The position numbers were made by a program, and so were the translations under genes. Positions 33,734 to 43,962 of a stretch of 64,000 bases of DNA are shown here, one piece after another. A model generated the notes under the pieces. That model made no database searches, was not told where the DNA came from, and was given only the letters and a program-made list of their open reading frames with translations. The stretch comes from an uncultured Bacteroidota bacterium (GTDB lineage: Bacteria > Bacteroidota > Bacteroidia > Chitinophagales > Chitinophagaceae): the NCBI GenBank assembly GCA_903887415.1, contig CAISPO010000005.1:1-64000 (forward strand), given 5' to 3'. The first letter of the stretch is position 1. The number at the start of each line of letters is the position of its first letter.

Positions 33734-36019
33734 ATGTTGAAATTCATGAAGAATAAAATCCTGATACCGCTGTTAGTAGTTGGGGCACTTGCCGCTTTCT
33801 TTTCATTTAAGTATAGCCGCACTACAGGGCAGACATCAGAGGAGAAAAGGAAGCTAGTGGTGCAGATGGTTATGAAGGTGATAAACGGCGGCCATTACTC
33901 ACCAAAAGAACTGGACGATACGTTCTCAGCCCGGGTGTTTAATAAGCTGGTAAAGGAGTTTGACTATGATAAGCTCTATTTTACACAGCAAGACCGCGCC
34001 AAGATGGGCGCCTACGAGTTCAAGATCGATGATGAAATAAAAGGGAACTCGATAGAATTTTTTGATACCCTCGATGCTATCTATATGAGGCGCTCAGCAG
34101 GGGTTGAAAAATATTATCCCGAGATACTCAGCAAGCCCTTTAGTTTTGACGGCCACGAGGTTTTTCAACTGAACCCGGATAAGAAAGATTATGCCGCAGA
34201 CGAGCCACAGCTTAAGGAAAGATGGGCACAATACCTGAAATACCGGACACTGGAGAAATATGTGGATCTGAAAACTGAGCAAGGAAAACTAAAAGAAAAG
34301 CTGGATACAGGAGGCTACACAAAGTACACCATAAAAGGCAAGGGTGATACAGGTGTTCAAACAGTTTACGTAGGAAGAGATAAAACTGATACCATAAAAG
34401 GAGCGACCATAAAGACGGATGCGGAACTGGAAGCGGATGCGAGAGAGAGCATAAAGAAAAGCTACGACCGCTATTTTGCACGGATGCATAAGTGGAAGGA
34501 TGATGACCGGTTCACTGCTTATGTAGATGCGATAACTGAAACCGAAGACCCGCATACGCAATACTTTCCACCGGATGACAAGAAGGATTTTGATGTATCT
34601 ATGAGCGGCAGCTTTGTGGGCATAGGCGCCAAGCTGAGCCCTGAAAATGACAAAGTAACCGTCTCTTCCATCATAGTGGGCAGCCCCGCTGCACACCAGG
34701 GTGAACTGAAGGCCGGCGATGAAATAACGAAGGTAGGCCAGGGCTCAGAGACGCCGGTGGACATACAGGGTTATGAGCTGAATGACGTGATAAAGCTGAT
34801 ACGTGGGCCTAAGGGCACGGAAGTGCGCCTGACGGTGAAAAGAGTGGACGGCTCGACAAAAGTTATCCCTATAAAAAGAGGTGTCATAGAAATAGAAGAA
34901 ACCTTTGCGAAATCAGCAATAATAAAAAGCAAGGATGGCCCGGTTGGATATATACGCCTTCCGGAATTTTATGCCGATTTTAACCATACGAGCGGACGTA
35001 CCTGCTCTGCAGATGTGGCTGCGGAAGTAAAAAAACTTAAAGAAGCAGGTGTTACCGGCATCATCCTCGACCTCCGGAATAATGGTGGCGGCTCATTGGG
35101 CGATGTGGTGGATATGGCTGGCATATTTGTTGGAAAAGGGCCTGTGGTGCAGGTGAAAAACAATAGCGCCGAGGCCAACAAACTAAGCGCCCAGTCGAAT
35201 GACAGCGCACTATATACAGGGCCGCTGGCAATAATGGTAAATGAAAACAGCGCATCGGCATCTGAAATACTTGCTGCTGCTATGCAGGACTACAAGCGCG
35301 CTGTGATAGTAGGCGCAACCACTTACGGCAAAGGCACTGTGCAAAAAATGGTGGAACTGGACCAGATGGTGGACCCGATGACCCGCCTGCAGATGCTCAA
35401 TGACAGCACCGGCGCACAGGGCTCTTCTATAGGCGCAGTGAAACTTACTATGGAGAAGTTTTACAGGATCAATGGCGGCTCTACCCAGCTTAAAGGCGTA
35501 ACACCTGATGTTGAAATACCGGATGCTTACGACGGATATGATGATGAAGAACTGGGCGAGCGCCACAACCGTTCTGCCCTGCCATGGGACGAAATAAAGG
35601 CCGCAAACTATAAGACGACCAACAGCCTGGGCAACCTGAAGCAACTGGCTACCCTGAGCGAGAGCCGCATAGTAACGAACCCTACTTTTAAACTGATAGA
35701 AGAGAATGCGGAGATCGTGAAAAAGAAGATGGACGATAACAAAGTTTCGCTGAATGAAGCAGAATACAAGCGGGAACAGGAAAACCTGAACGCAACCTCA
35801 AAAAAACTGGAAGAACTGCAGAAAAAGACCATAGCGATGGATATGACCAACCCTCCTGCCGACCTTGCCAAAATAAACGAAGACAGCACCCTGATCAACA
35901 AAAACAAAGACTGGCTGAAGAGCCTGAGCAAGGATATTTATATCTCCGAGACCGTGAATATAGTTAATGACCTGCCTAAAGGCACCTCAAAAGTGAACCT
36001 GGGCACGGGGATGAAATAA
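33734..36019 (+). CDS. Tail-specific (S41/Prc-type) carboxy-terminal protease
   Basis: The ATG at 33734 removes 21 residues from the track ORF and gives a single membrane anchor (ILIPLLVVGALAAFFSF), about 761 residues. A PDZ domain (VGIGAKLSPENDKVTVSSIIVGSPAAHQG) is followed by the S41 core: GVTGIILDLRNNGGG, VNENSASASEILAAAMQDY (catalytic Ser), TYGKGTVQ (catalytic Lys). The long form with N- and C-terminal helical domains matches Prc. It degrades or trims envelope proteins in the periplasm. Confidence 0.92.
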   Translation: MLKFMKNKILIPLLVVGALAAFFSFKYSRTTGQTSEEKRKLVVQMVMKVINGGHYSPKELDDTFSARVFNKLVKEFDYDKLYFTQQDRAKMGAYEFKIDDEIKGNSIEFFDTLDAIYMRRSAGVEKYYPEILSKPFSFDGHEVFQLNPDKKDYAADEPQLKERWAQYLKYRTLEKYVDLKTEQGKLKEKLDTGGYTKYTIKGKGDTGVQTVYVGRDKTDTIKGATIKTDAELEADARESIKKSYDRYFARMHKWKDDDRFTAYVDAITETEDPHTQYFPPDDKKDFDVSMSGSFVGIGAKLSPENDKVTVSSIIVGSPAAHQGELKAGDEITKVGQGSETPVDIQGYELNDVIKLIRGPKGTEVRLTVKRVDGSTKVIPIKRGVIEIEETFAKSAIIKSKDGPVGYIRLPEFYADFNHTSGRTCSADVAAEVKKLKEAGVTGIILDLRNNGGGSLGDVVDMAGIFVGKGPVVQVKNNSAEANKLSAQSNDSALYTGPLAIMVNENSASASEILAAAMQDYKRAVIVGATTYGKGTVQKMVELDQMVDPMTRLQMLNDSTGAQGSSIGAVKLTMEKFYRINGGSTQLKGVTPDVEIPDAYDGYDDEELGERHNRSALPWDEIKAANYKTTNSLGNLKQLATLSESRIVTNPTFKLIEENAEIVKKKMDDNKVSLNEAEYKREQENLNATSKKLEELQKKTIAMDMTNPPADLAKINEDSTLINKNKDWLKSLSKDIYISETVNIVNDLPKGTSKVNLGTGMK

Positions 36020-36040
36020 GTTCGATTTCTGATTTTGTTA

Positions 36041-36071
36041 AAAGGCTGTTCCGTATGGGGCAGCCTTTTTT
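36041..36071 (+). terminator. Terminator after the S41 protease gene
   Basis: AAAGGCTG, a 12-base loop, CAGCCTTT, then TTT. Confidence 0.82.
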
Positions 36072-36182
36072 GTTGGTGTTTCTTTAACATTAAGGGGTGT
36101 TAATAAGGTCTTTATCGACGGGCGCTGGCGCGCTTTTTTGAAATATACCAGCGATAATTATTGATCACTTAAATTATGAATT

Positions 36183-36891
36183 ATGAAACGGTCATTATTG
36201 ATGGTGTTGATAGCCGGGATAGGATTTGCATCGTGCAAAAAGAGTGGCAGCAGCTATAACACCAACCCGATGTCGGGGCAACCGCAAATGGACTACCAGT
36301 TGGCGGTGGCTAACCCGACCCTATTCAGTAACACCTGCAGCACCCGGTATTGCCTCCAGCCTGCAATGGACATCTGGCTTTGCGAATCCCGATGTGGTCA
36401 TCTTCCAGGCGACACAGAACAATGTGCAAGTGCAGTTAAAAGCAACAAATACGCAGCAGATAGACCTTATGTCATCGTTGGCCGTTGATTTTGGCAGCTT
36501 TGTACTGCCTGCAGGTTTTTATGACAAGACGAGCCTGAAAATGGACCTGGACAGAAACGGCAACAGCCCATCCCTGGAATTGAACGGACAGTTTACAGAT
36601 GGTGCTACGTCTGTGCCTGTGATGCTGGAGATAAACGACCCCATGGTGATAGAAACAGACCAGGACAGCGTAACGATTTCCAACGACAGCTCGTATGATG
36701 CAATAACCACCCTGGATCTTTCTACGATGACAGCGGGCATCACGGCCAGTATGCTGCTGGATGCACAACTTACCAATGGCACTATAGTGATCTCAGAGAT
36801 GAGCAACCGTAAACTATATGACATGGTACTTAATGACCTGGTGCAGCACCCATGGCATTGCTGGTTTCACCATCACGGACATGGCGGGTAA
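36183..36891 (+). pseudogene. Frameshifted lipoprotein gene, DUF4382-like scale, unknown
   Basis: The first frame (from 36183) starts MKRSLLMVLIAGIGFASCKK, a lipoprotein signal with a Cys lipobox, and is coherent to about 36,325 (VANPTLFS). The second frame (track ORF 36226) continues coherently from VTPAAPGIASSLQWTSGF to a His-rich end (HPWHCWFHHHGHGG). A one-base change near 36,322-36,330 separates them. Joined, they make an exported beta-rich protein of about 235 residues. The downstream part is well preserved, so the lesion is recent or a sequencing error. Confidence 0.7.
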
Positions 36892-36911
36892 CCGAAATAT
36901 GGTTTTTTTTG

Positions 36912-36941
36912 AAAACGCTGGCCCTAGGGCTGGCGTTTTTG
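36912..36941 (+). terminator. Terminator after the frameshifted lipoprotein
   Basis: AAAACGC, a loop containing GGCCCTAGGGC, GCGTTTTT. The inner palindrome extends the fold. Confidence 0.78.
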
Positions 36942-37011
36942 TTAATTAGAACCTGTTCAGTATAATCATATATTTAGTCCTTACCGGTGCTTACTCTTTT
37001 TCACTATTAAC

Positions 37012-37019
37012 CTTAGCTT
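37012..37019 (+). promoter_or_regulatory. Possible -7 element before fmt
   Basis: TAGCTTTG fits TAnnTTTG and lies 10 bases before the fmt start. No clear -33 TTTG was found. Confidence 0.3.
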
Positions 37020-37029
37020 TGCAGCCTGA

Positions 37030-37974
37030 ATGAAATCTTTTGAACAGTTAAGGATCGTATTTTTTGGTACGCCTGATTTTGCGGTGGGTTGCCTGGCGGG
37101 GCTGGTGGATGCGGGTGCAAATATTGTGGGTGTAGTGACGATGCCTGATAAACCTGCGGGGCGCGGCAGGCAGGTGCAGATATCGGCTGTGAAGCAATAT
37201 GCGGAGGCAAAGGGGCTGCACCTGCTACAGCCGGAGAAAATGAAGTCGCCGGACTTCCTGGATGCACTGCGGGCGCTGAATGCAGACCTGCAAGTCGTGG
37301 TAGCCTTCCGGATGATGCCGGAGGTGGTGTGGAAAATGCCGCCGATGGGCACTATAAATGTGCATGGGTCGCTGCTGCCGCAATACCGGGGCGCTGCGCC
37401 GATAAACTGGGCCATCATAAATGGTGAAACGGAAACGGGGGTAACGACCTTTAAGCTGAAACATGAGATAGATACGGGAGATATACTGCTGCAGCAAAAA
37501 GTAGCTATACTGCCGGATGATAATGCAGGCACCATGCACGATAAACTGATGGCTGCCGGCGCGGAACTGCTCGTGATAACCGTAAAGGGCCTGGCAGATG
37601 GTTCGCTACAGGAAATACCGCAAACAAATATAGCTGCGGGTGAGCTAAAACACGCCCCTAAAATATTTAAGGAACACCTGGCCATAGACTGGAACAACCC
37701 CGTAATTGAGATCAACAATTTCATACGGGGTGTATCGCCCTACCCTGCCGCATACACCTCCCTTAGTGATAAGCAGTTAAAAATATTCAAAGTGCATGTG
37801 GTGCTGGAAGTGCATGGCAAACCTGCGGGTATCCATGAGACTGATGGATCGGGCTATCTGCGCTTTGCTGCGGCTGATGGATGGGTATACACAGACGAGC
37901 TGCAACTGGAAGGGAAGAAGCGGATGGGTATTAGCGAGTTTCTGAGGGGGTATAGGAAGCCCCTGTCCCCTTAA
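37030..37974 (+). CDS. fmt: Methionyl-tRNA formyltransferase
   Basis: 314 residues, typical length. VFFGTPDFAVGCL opens the Rossmann domain; NVHGSLLPQYRGAAPINWAIINGETETGVT holds the catalytic loop and formyl-donor site; the C-terminal OB-like domain binds tRNA. It formylates Met-tRNA for initiation using 10-formyltetrahydrofolate. Confidence 0.94.
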   Translation: MKSFEQLRIVFFGTPDFAVGCLAGLVDAGANIVGVVTMPDKPAGRGRQVQISAVKQYAEAKGLHLLQPEKMKSPDFLDALRALNADLQVVVAFRMMPEVVWKMPPMGTINVHGSLLPQYRGAAPINWAIINGETETGVTTFKLKHEIDTGDILLQQKVAILPDDNAGTMHDKLMAAGAELLVITVKGLADGSLQEIPQTNIAAGELKHAPKIFKEHLAIDWNNPVIEINNFIRGVSPYPAAYTSLSDKQLKIFKVHVVLEVHGKPAGIHETDGSGYLRFAAADGWVYTDELQLEGKKRMGISEFLRGYRKPLSP

Positions 37975-38124
37975 GGGCAACCCTCTATTTAGCTGACTCT
38001 ATGACGTCGGGCAGAAGTTAATCAATGGGGCGAAACTATTTTTTCCCACACAACGTTTTGCTGAAGATGTGAATGAAGTTGAATCTATGCACTCAAGCGA
38101 AGCCCCCTTCAGGGGGTTTGGGGG

Positions 38125-38820
38125 TTATACCCCAGCCGCGCTTATCTCTTTTACCTGCCCCTGCTCTATGCGTACCACACGTGCGGGATATTTCTGGATG
38201 ATTGTATAATCGTGGGTGGCCATAATGAATGCGGTCTGGAAATCACGGCAGATATTGAAGAGCAACTGCATGATCTCGTCTGTTGTATCCGGATCGAGGT
38301 TGCCTGTGGGCTCATCGGCAAGTATCAGCTTGGGGTTGTTTAGCAATGCGCGCGCTATATCCACACGCTGCTGCTCGCCGCCACTCATCTCATAGGTCAT
38401 CTTGGTGCCTTTGTTTTTCAGGCCTACTTTGGATAATACGTTTTCAATTTTCTCCTTCATCAGTGCCTTTTCTTTCCAGCCAGTGGCTTTGAGCACAAAC
38501 TCGAGATTGTCGTACACGTCCCTGTCGGTTAGCAGCCTGAAATCCTGAAATACTATGCCCAGGTTGCGCCTTAATAATGGTATTTTTTGCCAAGTCAGAT
38601 CTTTCAGGTCAAACCCGGCTACGTTGCCCTGCCCTTCTTTCAGATAGATGTCGCCATACAGTGTTTTAAGCAAGCTCGATTTACCGCTTCCCGTCTTCCC
38701 GATGAGGTAGATGAACTCACCCTTGTCCACCTGGAGATTGACGTTATTGAGCACAAGGCTGTTGCCCTGGTATATGTTTGCCTGCGTTAACGATACTATA
38801 TTCTGATCCATCCCATTCAT
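38125..38820 (-). CDS. ftsE: Cell-division ABC ATPase FtsE
   Basis: About 231 residues from the ATG at 38820; the track start adds 22 unlikely residues. GKTGSGKSSLLKTLYG is Walker A, MSGGEQQRVDIARALL the ABC signature, KLILADEPTGNLDP Walker B, and MATHD the H-loop. NLGIVFQDFRLLTDRDVYDN matches the FtsE Q-loop. FtsE with FtsX controls peptidoglycan hydrolases at division; no ftsX lies beside it here, so related ABC roles remain possible. Confidence 0.85.
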   Translation of the reverse strand: MNGMDQNIVSLTQANIYQGNSLVLNNVNLQVDKGEFIYLIGKTGSGKSSLLKTLYGDIYLKEGQGNVAGFDLKDLTWQKIPLLRRNLGIVFQDFRLLTDRDVYDNLEFVLKATGWKEKALMKEKIENVLSKVGLKNKGTKMTYEMSGGEQQRVDIARALLNNPKLILADEPTGNLDPDTTDEIMQLLFNICRDFQTAFIMATHDYTIIQKYPARVVRIEQGQVKEISAAGV

Positions 38821-38864
38821 TTGTAACAAAGATAAAGGCAATTCATTGAAGAACGATTGCCGGC

Positions 38865-38902
38865 AAAAAAAAAGTGGCTGCACCAAAAGAGAGCAGCCAC
38901 TT
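38865..38902 (-). terminator. Terminator of protease copy A
   Basis: AAGTGGCTGC and GCAGCCACTT pair over an 11-base loop, with a T run at the 3' side on the minus strand. A related hairpin (TGGCTGC/GCAGCCA) follows the second copy, so the terminator was duplicated with the gene. Confidence 0.85.
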
Positions 38903-38923
38903 AATAAATAATCATTGTAACTA

Positions 38924-41242
38924 TTAGTACACTATGAGTTTATTAGTCTCGTTCTTGTTACCCGTAGTAGTTGTTACGAGGTACATGCCTGGAACTGCGA
39001 TAGCAGCATGCGGTATCAGTATATGCGCTTCACCTGCTTTTATTACGTCGCTGGCAGTAAAGACGATCTTGCCAGTAACATCAGTTACTGCTACATTTGC
39101 TTTAGTGTTGTTTACATCTTTTATGAGTACATAAGCATCGCCGTTTGTAGGGTTTGGCGCCACTGTGATACCCGTATTTGTGAGGTTAACATCATTTACA
39201 CCGGCAGGCAGGCGGCCAAAGGTAAAATGATCCATGTAGTAGTTATTACCGCTGCTCATAGCATAAAAGTCGCTAAAGCCGTAATAGCCTACGCTTGGGC
39301 CGTTACCGGGCTGGTACCTGAAACGGAAAGTAACATAGTCTTTCCTGGCTGCAGCAGGCAGGCCAATAGTCATTGGAGCCCAATCGGCGGAAGACGAAGG
39401 AACAAAGGGAAATGCAGATGCCCCCCTGTTGTCCAGTGTAGATTTTGTGAGCACTGCTAATTTCGTCCAGGTATTCGATTTGTCAACCGAGTAGCTGATG
39501 AACAATGAGTCAGTAATATCTGTTGATGTGCTGGAACGCGAAGCTCCTGAAAAGAAGAAATCGAGATTGCAGGTATCGGTAAATTGTGACAGGTTTACCG
39601 GAATGCTGAACATGTCATCAACATCACCCTGCGGGGTGCCTGTAGCAGGGTAAAGGCCAACAATCGGATCAAGGGTGCTGTCAAAGCCAACATACTGCAT
39701 ACAATGACTATCATCATACCCAACGTTGTCATTTAGCTGCCACCTGAAGCGATTATTGTAATAGTTGAAAGTAGGCCATTTATCCCTGTCACCGGAAGGA
39801 GTGAAATTTTGGATATAGCTTGTGGCTACAGGGTCAGTTGCAGTTGCGTCAGCAACAAATACAGAGTGGTCAAAAGTAACCGTTGTATCACCAGAATGAT
39901 TACCCGTAGCTTGCATGGAGAACGTTACCCAACCCGGTTCAGAGAAATTGGTTGTTACACTGGTTGTGACGGTAGAAGTACCAACTGATGCACCATTGCC
40001 AAACGTCCACAATAAGTTTGTAACTGTATCGTTCCATGTCTCATTCTTGAAAGTAACGTTTGTGCCGGGGAAAGTAAAGTAGTCAAGAACGTCCTTATAG
40101 TTTGATCCGGCTTTAGTGGCACTGAAATCAGGTATTGGTTTAAGATCTATCCTGGGTACAGTAGCGCCAGTTGAAGTGAAGACGCCCGTACTAATAAGAT
40201 TAAGTGGATTCCAGAGGTTATTCCTGTTACCAATACTGCTGTTAAGGGCTGCATACATACGTTGTACCTGGCCTTTTGTAAACATAACATCGCAAGAGGA
40301 ATAATCCATTATATTCTGCACGTTAGATGTATCCGGATAATTTACGAGGGAATCGTTACCATTTATATCATAATATATTTTGTAGTAGTTGATAGCACAA
40401 GCCGTGTCATAAAGCGGGCAAGTGCTGAAATGGCCCGGAGTTGGTGGAGTATCATCAACGTCATCATCTCCACATCCCATATCAATCGTTCCGCCGCCAG
40501 CGCCATTATTGTTCCATGGGTGAAGAAGGGTGAAGTAATGGCCTGTTTCATGCTGGATGGTATAATTTGAAATCTGGTCAACATTGTAGCGGGCAATTAC
40601 ACCATCGTTGAACGGATAAGCGGCCGCTGCAGACGGAAAGTTTGAGTAAGCCAATATAATGCCTCCCGATATCTGTGCACCAATGGTATTCTCAAACCAA
40701 ATGTTGTAATAGTTTGCAGGGGACCAAAGATCCATTTTGGCCATATCATCACCGCCATAAGTAAGGTAAGTTCTCCGGCGGGTAATCCCATGGGTGGGGT
40801 TGCCGTTCGGATCAATTGTTGCCAGGTGAAAGCGGATAGTTGATTTGCCAATGTACGGCCGGAATGGAGTAATTACCTCCGACAGATCTGTGTTGAGGCC
40901 GGCATATACTGTATTCATAGCGGCGATCAGGTCGTATATGTAATTATCAGTATTGTAGGCGTATTCGGGGCCGAAATCATGCATTACATGTATCACTACT
41001 GGAATATCATAGTATTGCGTATCGCCGGTCGTTCTTGCAAAACCAGACAGATACGCAGGATGGTTTTTATAATAAGCAACAATATCATCCGCTAGCTGTT
41101 TTTCATACCCAGCAATTTCAGGATGTATTACCTTGTATTTTTTGTACATATCCATTGTTGCGCATGGCTCGGTCTGAGCGTAGCTTTTCCCAGCAAAGCA
41201 TGCAATTGTCAGCAGCAACAGAATTAAATTATTTTTTTTCAT
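38924..41242 (-). CDS. Secreted M43-like metalloprotease with PKD-like domain and T9SS tail (copy A)
   Basis: 772 residues with a signal peptide (LILLLLTIACFAGKSYA). The zinc motif is TIQHETGHYFTLLHPW (HExxHxxxxxH), typical of pappalysin/cytophagalysin M43 proteases, followed by CGDDDVDDTPP and an NIMDYSSCDVMFTKGQ Met-turn. A PKD-like Ig domain (LLWTFGNGASVGTS) and a beta-sandwich with DNVGYDDSHCMQYVG come next. The C-terminal VAPNPTNGDAYVLI...LIVY is a type A T9SS sorting signal. It probably digests extracellular protein. Confidence 0.88.
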   Translation of the reverse strand: MKKNNLILLLLTIACFAGKSYAQTEPCATMDMYKKYKVIHPEIAGYEKQLADDIVAYYKNHPAYLSGFARTTGDTQYYDIPVVIHVMHDFGPEYAYNTDNYIYDLIAAMNTVYAGLNTDLSEVITPFRPYIGKSTIRFHLATIDPNGNPTHGITRRRTYLTYGGDDMAKMDLWSPANYYNIWFENTIGAQISGGIILAYSNFPSAAAAYPFNDGVIARYNVDQISNYTIQHETGHYFTLLHPWNNNGAGGGTIDMGCGDDDVDDTPPTPGHFSTCPLYDTACAINYYKIYYDINGNDSLVNYPDTSNVQNIMDYSSCDVMFTKGQVQRMYAALNSSIGNRNNLWNPLNLISTGVFTSTGATVPRIDLKPIPDFSATKAGSNYKDVLDYFTFPGTNVTFKNETWNDTVTNLLWTFGNGASVGTSTVTTSVTTNFSEPGWVTFSMQATGNHSGDTTVTFDHSVFVADATATDPVATSYIQNFTPSGDRDKWPTFNYYNNRFRWQLNDNVGYDDSHCMQYVGFDSTLDPIVGLYPATGTPQGDVDDMFSIPVNLSQFTDTCNLDFFFSGASRSSTSTDITDSLFISYSVDKSNTWTKLAVLTKSTLDNRGASAFPFVPSSSADWAPMTIGLPAAARKDYVTFRFRYQPGNGPSVGYYGFSDFYAMSSGNNYYMDHFTFGRLPAGVNDVNLTNTGITVAPNPTNGDAYVLIKDVNNTKANVAVTDVTGKIVFTASDVIKAGEAHILIPHAAIAVPGMYLVTTTTGNKNETNKLIVY

Positions 41243-41568
41243 TTTCCGAATTTTTTATAAAGTTCCAAAGTTAAAAAATTATCAAGAATAACTGTAACGA
41301 TTGCAAAAAAAATTCCCCACATAAAAATTCAAGTTAAAAGCACCTATCATTCTAATTGACCTTATAATATGCCGAGGTAAAATCCTGGGTATAATTAAAA
41401 TAAAGTTCAAAGCGATCCATAGCAGGTTAATGCATGTTTTTACTATAAATGATCTGGCGTTGGCTGGTGCAAAAAACATAAACGCAATTCATTAAATAAA
41501 AACCACACGTTAGTATCTCAGTTCATTTTTAATAAAACTGACAGCAGTTTGTCATAAGGCCCCATACA
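41243..41568. other. Intergenic spacer between protease copies
   Basis: About 325 AT-rich bases with no gene. It should contain the promoter of copy A on the minus strand. No operator or RNA motif was recognised. Confidence 0.4.
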
Positions 41569-41602
41569 TAAAAAAATGGCTGCACCGAACCGGGGCAGCC
41601 AC
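41568..41602 (-). terminator. Terminator of protease copy B
   Basis: TGGCTGC and GCAGCCA pair around an 11-base loop, with a T run on the minus strand. Confidence 0.82.
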
Positions 41603-41625
41603 GTTATAAATAAGCAATAAAATTA

Positions 41626-43962
41626 TCAGTACACTATGAGTTTCTTAGTTTCGTTCTTGTTCCCCGTAGTAGTTGTTACAAGATACATACCCGGTACGGC
41701 GATAGCAGCGTGTGGTATCAGTATTTGCGCTTCACCTGCTTTTATCACGTCGCTGGCAGTAAAGACGATCTTGCCGGTAACATCAGTTACCGCTACATTT
41801 GCCTTAGTGCTGTTTACGTCTTTTATGAGTACATAAGCATCACCGTTTGTAGGGTTTGGCGCTACAGTGATATCTGTGTTGGAAAGATTAACATCATTTA
41901 CACCGGCGGGAAGGCGGCCAAAGGTAATATGATCCATATAGTAGTTGTTACCACCGCTCATACCATAAAATCCGGTATAGCCATAGATCCCAACGCTTAC
42001 GGCATTACCGGGCTGATACCTGAAACGGAAAGTAACATAATCTTTCCTGGCTGCAGCAGGCAGGCCAATCGTCATCGGAGCCCAATCGGAAGATGAGGAA
42101 GGAGTGAACGGGAATGCAGCGGCACCTCTGTTATCCAGCGTAGATTTTGTGAGTACGGCTAATTTCGTCCAGGTATTCGATTTATCAACCGAGTAGCTGA
42201 TGAACAAAGAGTCCGTAATATCTGTTGAGGTGCTGGAACGTGAAGTTCCTGAATAGAAGAAGTCAAGGTTACAGGTATCAGTAAATTGTGTCAGGTTTAC
42301 CGGTATGCTGAACATGTCATCAACGTCCCCACCGGGAGATCCTGTGGCGGGGTAAAGGCCGACAAGCGGTTGAAGAGAAGTGTCATAACCAACGTACTGC
42401 ATACAATGACTATCATCGTACCCAACATTGTCATTTAGCTGCCACCTGAAGCCATTACCATAATAATTGAAAGTAGGCCATTTATCGCGGTCACCCGAAG
42501 GGGTGAAATTCTGGATATAGCTTGTAGCTACGGGGTCGGTCGCGTTTGCGTCAGCGACAAATACAGAATGGTCAAAAGTAACCGTTGTATCACCAGAATG
42601 ATTGCCGGTTGCTGTCATAGAGAATGTTACCCAGCCTGGTTCAGAAAAGTTAGTTGTTACGCTGGACGTCACGGTAGAAGTACCAACTGACGCGCCATTG
42701 CCAAATGTCCACAACAGGTGCGTAATTGTATCGCCCCACGTCTCATTCTTAAAGGTGACATTGGTGCCCGGGAAAGTAAAGTAGTCAAGAATATCTTTGT
42801 AATTCGTTCCTGATTTAGTAGCGCTGAACTCAGGTATAGGCTTAAGATCCGGCCTTGGTACCAAGGTATATGACGGTGTCCAAAGGCCAACGCTGATCAG
42901 ATTTGCTGTATCATAAAGATTGTTCCGGCTGCCAATATTACTGTTAAGGGCGGCGTACATGCGTTGTACCTGGCCTTTTGTGAACATGTGCGTACAAGAA
43001 GAATAATCCATGATATTCTGCACATTGGTAGTATCGGGATAGTTCACCAATGAATCGTTACCATTTATATCATAATATATCTGGTAATAGTTGACTGCGC
43101 AGCCGGTATCGTATAATGGACAGGTGCTTGGGTGGCCATATGTAGGTGGGGTATCATCCACATCATCATCGCCGCAGAAAGGGGCGCCGCAAACGCCGTC
43201 GCCAGCGCCATCATTATTCCATGGGTGCAATAAATTAAAGTAATGGCCTGTTTCGTGCTCAATGGTATATGTTCCTGAAAATCCCCCGCCGGTCAAAACA
43301 TCATAACGCGATATTACACCATCGTTGAACGGATAAGATGCTGCCGCAGAAGGAAAATTGGAATATGCCAGGATAGTGCCGCCAGCTACCACGCCGCCGA
43401 TGTGGTTCTCGAACCAGATGTTATAATAATTCTGCGGAGACCAAAGATCCATTTTCGCCATATCGTCGCCGCCATAAGTCAGGTAAGTCCTGCGGCGGGT
43501 AATGCCAATAGTTGGTTTGCCGTTAGGGTCAACAGTGGCAAGATGAAAGCGGATAACCGACTTACCTATGTATGGTACAAACGGAGGTATTATTTGCGAC
43601 AAATCGCTATTTATACCGGCATATACCGTATTCATTTCAGTAATAAGGTTAAATATCTGGTCATCTGTCAAAAAACTATTTTCAGTACCATAGTCATGCA
43701 TAATATGCACCACAACAGGTATATTATAAAAAATTGTATCAGATGTTCCCGTTGTCCTTGCAAAATTGTTGAGCAGAGCTGGGTGAGCTTTGTAATACTG
43801 AACCGTTTGCTCGGCTAATTGCCTTTCATACGCGGCAATTTCGGGATGTATTAGTTTGTATTTATTATACATCTCCGTAGTAGCACAAGGAATAGTTTGG
43901 GCAAAAACTTTACATGTAAGGCATAAAAGCGCAAGCAATAAGACTATTTTATTTTTTTTCAT
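41626..43962 (-). CDS. Secreted M43-like metalloprotease with PKD-like domain and T9SS tail (copy B)
   Basis: 778 residues, same plan as copy A: signal peptide, YTIEHETGHYFNLLHPW zinc site, CGDDDVDDTPP, NIMDYSSCTHMFTKGQ, PKD-like domain, T9SS tail ending KKLIVY. Differences cluster in the catalytic half, for example SGTYTIEHE against SNYTIQHE and an extra GVCGAPFCGDDD segment, so the pair may differ in substrate or calcium/disulphide stabilisation. Confidence 0.88.
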   Translation of the reverse strand: MKKNKIVLLLALLCLTCKVFAQTIPCATTEMYNKYKLIHPEIAAYERQLAEQTVQYYKAHPALLNNFARTTGTSDTIFYNIPVVVHIMHDYGTENSFLTDDQIFNLITEMNTVYAGINSDLSQIIPPFVPYIGKSVIRFHLATVDPNGKPTIGITRRRTYLTYGGDDMAKMDLWSPQNYYNIWFENHIGGVVAGGTILAYSNFPSAAASYPFNDGVISRYDVLTGGGFSGTYTIEHETGHYFNLLHPWNNDGAGDGVCGAPFCGDDDVDDTPPTYGHPSTCPLYDTGCAVNYYQIYYDINGNDSLVNYPDTTNVQNIMDYSSCTHMFTKGQVQRMYAALNSNIGSRNNLYDTANLISVGLWTPSYTLVPRPDLKPIPEFSATKSGTNYKDILDYFTFPGTNVTFKNETWGDTITHLLWTFGNGASVGTSTVTSSVTTNFSEPGWVTFSMTATGNHSGDTTVTFDHSVFVADANATDPVATSYIQNFTPSGDRDKWPTFNYYGNGFRWQLNDNVGYDDSHCMQYVGYDTSLQPLVGLYPATGSPGGDVDDMFSIPVNLTQFTDTCNLDFFYSGTSRSSTSTDITDSLFISYSVDKSNTWTKLAVLTKSTLDNRGAAAFPFTPSSSSDWAPMTIGLPAAARKDYVTFRFRYQPGNAVSVGIYGYTGFYGMSGGNNYYMDHITFGRLPAGVNDVNLSNTDITVAPNPTNGDAYVLIKDVNSTKANVAVTDVTGKIVFTASDVIKAGEAQILIPHAAIAVPGMYLVTTTTGNKNETKKLIVY

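Larger units (their letters stand above)
38924..43962 (-). repeat. Tandem duplication of a 2.3-kb protease gene
   Basis: The two protease genes are co-oriented, 383 bases apart, similar along their whole length and nearly identical over the PKD-like, sandwich and sorting-signal parts. Most differences are in the first 350 codons. The terminator hairpins are also related. This is a recent tandem duplication. Confidence 0.88.

Noticed and set aside
38095-38140. Hairpin CCCCCTTCAGGGGG near the end of ftsE as terminator
   Set aside because: No T tract on either strand in the right place.
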